Shown here in pieces: positions 31,718 through 32,388 of a stretch of 32,388 nt of DNA; the first letter of the stretch is position 1; each line of letters begins with the position of its first letter. The notes under the pieces were generated by a model. It saw only the letters and a list, made by a program, of their open reading frames with translations, was not told the DNA's origin and did not search any database. The DNA lies in assembly GCA_964402115.1 (NCBI GenBank), contig CAYOBW010000049.1, positions 1-32,388 of the forward strand, read 5' to 3'. Source of the stretch: CAYOBW01 sp964402115. GTDB taxonomy: Bacteria > Verrucomicrobiota > Kiritimatiellia > UBA8416 > CAYOBW01. The translations under genes were made by a program, and so were the position numbers.

Positions 31718-32388
31718 CTACTCGCTGCCCGTAACTTCCAAGGCTGCCTCAAGGCTTGTAATGCCTTGTCTAACCCGTGTCAATCCCTGCTCCTTGAGTG
31801 ACAGCATCCCATTGCGCTGTGCTATCTTGCGTAACTGACTTGTATTCTCTCCCCGCAGCACCGCGTTGCGAATCTCATCTTCCACAAGCAGGACTTCCAT
31901 GATGGCGTTGCGGCCCTTGTATCCCCGCGTGCAGCGGGGGCAGCCCATCGGTTGGTAAATGACGCACCCGTCAAAGGCGCCAGGATCGATATGATTCGAC
32001 TTCAGCACGTCCGGGGGAATGGTCGCGGGCTTCTTGCACGCCGGACAAAGCTTGCGGAAGAGGCGCTGAGCCTGCGCCAGCAACAGCGACGAGCCCAGCA
32101 TGAAGGGCTCGATCCCCATGTCGATCAACCGCGTCACCGCCCCAGGCGCGTCATTGGTATGGAGCGTGCTGAGCACCAAGTGCCCCGTCAGCGCGGCTTT
32201 CACAGCAATCTCGGCGGTTTCCCCGTCGCGAATCTCGCCTACCAGGATGATATCGGGGTCTTGGCGGAGCATGGAGCGCAATGCCGCCGCGAATGTCATG
32301 CCGACGTCGGTGTTGATCTGTACCTGGTTGATTCCTTCCACCTGGTACTCCACGGGGTCTTCGCAGGTGATGATATTGACGTCAGGTT
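31718..32388 (-). CDS. pilB: PilB-type pilus extension ATPase, C-terminal part (5' end outside the window)
   Basis: The frame runs off the right edge; about 223 residues are visible. They begin in the Asp box ('ITCEDPVEYQV') and include 'GMTFAAALRSMLRQDPDIILVGEIRD' (Walker B region, split here in reading), 'STLHTND' (His box), and two zinc-binding CxxC pairs ('LCPACKKP' and 'GCPRCTRGY'). Walker A lies beyond the window. The cysteine pairs and gene order identify it as the extension ATPase and not PilT. It is upstream of and co-directional with pilC, and is the second such ATPase in the window; its sequence is clearly different from the system A enzyme. Confidence 0.93.
   Translation of the reverse strand, partial: PDVNIITCEDPVEYQVEGINQVQINTDVGMTFAAALRSMLRQDPDIILVGEIRDGETAEIAVKAALTGHLVLSTLHTNDAPGAVTRLIDMGIEPFMLGSSLLLAQAQRLFRKLCPACKKPATIPPDVLKSNHIDPGAFDGCVIYQPMGCPRCTRGYKGRNAIMEVLLVEDEIRNAVLRGENTSQLRKIAQRNGMLSLKEQGLTRVRQGITSLEAALEVTGSE

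Noticed and set aside
1..32388. CRISPR arrays, tRNA/rRNA genes, transposases, phage genes
   Set aside because: No regularly spaced repeats, cloverleaf or rRNA-like stretches, or transposase/integrase motifs were seen by eye on either strand.

Overview
The window is high-GC bacterial DNA, with a visibly lower GC patch around 28.0-30.3 kb. It most resembles the PVC superphylum, probably Kiritimatiellota, Verrucomicrobiota or Lentisphaerota. Pointers are a DUF5703-type glycosidase, a 2255-residue secreted protein with lamin-tail, CotH and DNRLRE-like modules, an Amuc_1100-like pilus protein, and a pseudopilin with the short cysteine-containing motif after its helix that PVC pilins carry. This placement comes from protein recognition alone. 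No rRNA, tRNA, CRISPR array or insertion sequence was seen.

Layout. 1-461: end of a small membrane protein, open at the left edge. 560-3226: secreted glycoside hydrolase. 3481-5441: SPFH/band 7 gene overlapping a gene for a degenerate NAD-kinase-like protein. 8882-5529 (minus): outer-membrane beta-barrel, TerB-like protein, and a three-repeat STN-domain protein without a secretin pore. 9068-15937 (plus, 'system A'): lipoprotein secretin, PilM-PilN fusion, PilO/Amuc_1100-like protein, GspC/PilP-like protein and GspE/PilB-type ATPase; the last four are joined by 4-base start/stop overlaps. 22720-15953 (minus): giant multidomain CotH/lamin-tail protein. 32388-22886 (minus, 'system B'): pilB (partial), pilC, NtrC-family response regulator, type IV pilin-like protein, pilM, pilN, pilO, pilP, a small lipoprotein and pilQ.

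How the parts fit. The window holds two separate type IV pilus/type II secretion-like envelope machines. System B is near complete and its control can be read from the DNA. A sigma-54 activator gene is followed by two almost identical 16-bp palindromes, a -24/-12 promoter, the pilin gene, an intrinsic terminator, and a second -24/-12 promoter for pilMNOP-lipoprotein-pilQ. A terminator-like hairpin closes that unit, and the giant gene then has its own sigma-70-type promoter. System A has secretin, inner-membrane assembly proteins and an ATPase, but no pilin or PilC platform protein here. It is divergent from the beta-barrel/TerB/STN-repeat genes across a region rich in TTGAC motifs.

Most worth following up: the sigma-54/UAS circuit with two promoters, the PVC-type system A with its divergent partner genes, the SPFH plus degenerate NAD-kinase pair, the giant CotH protein, and a structured non-coding stretch at 30206-30534.
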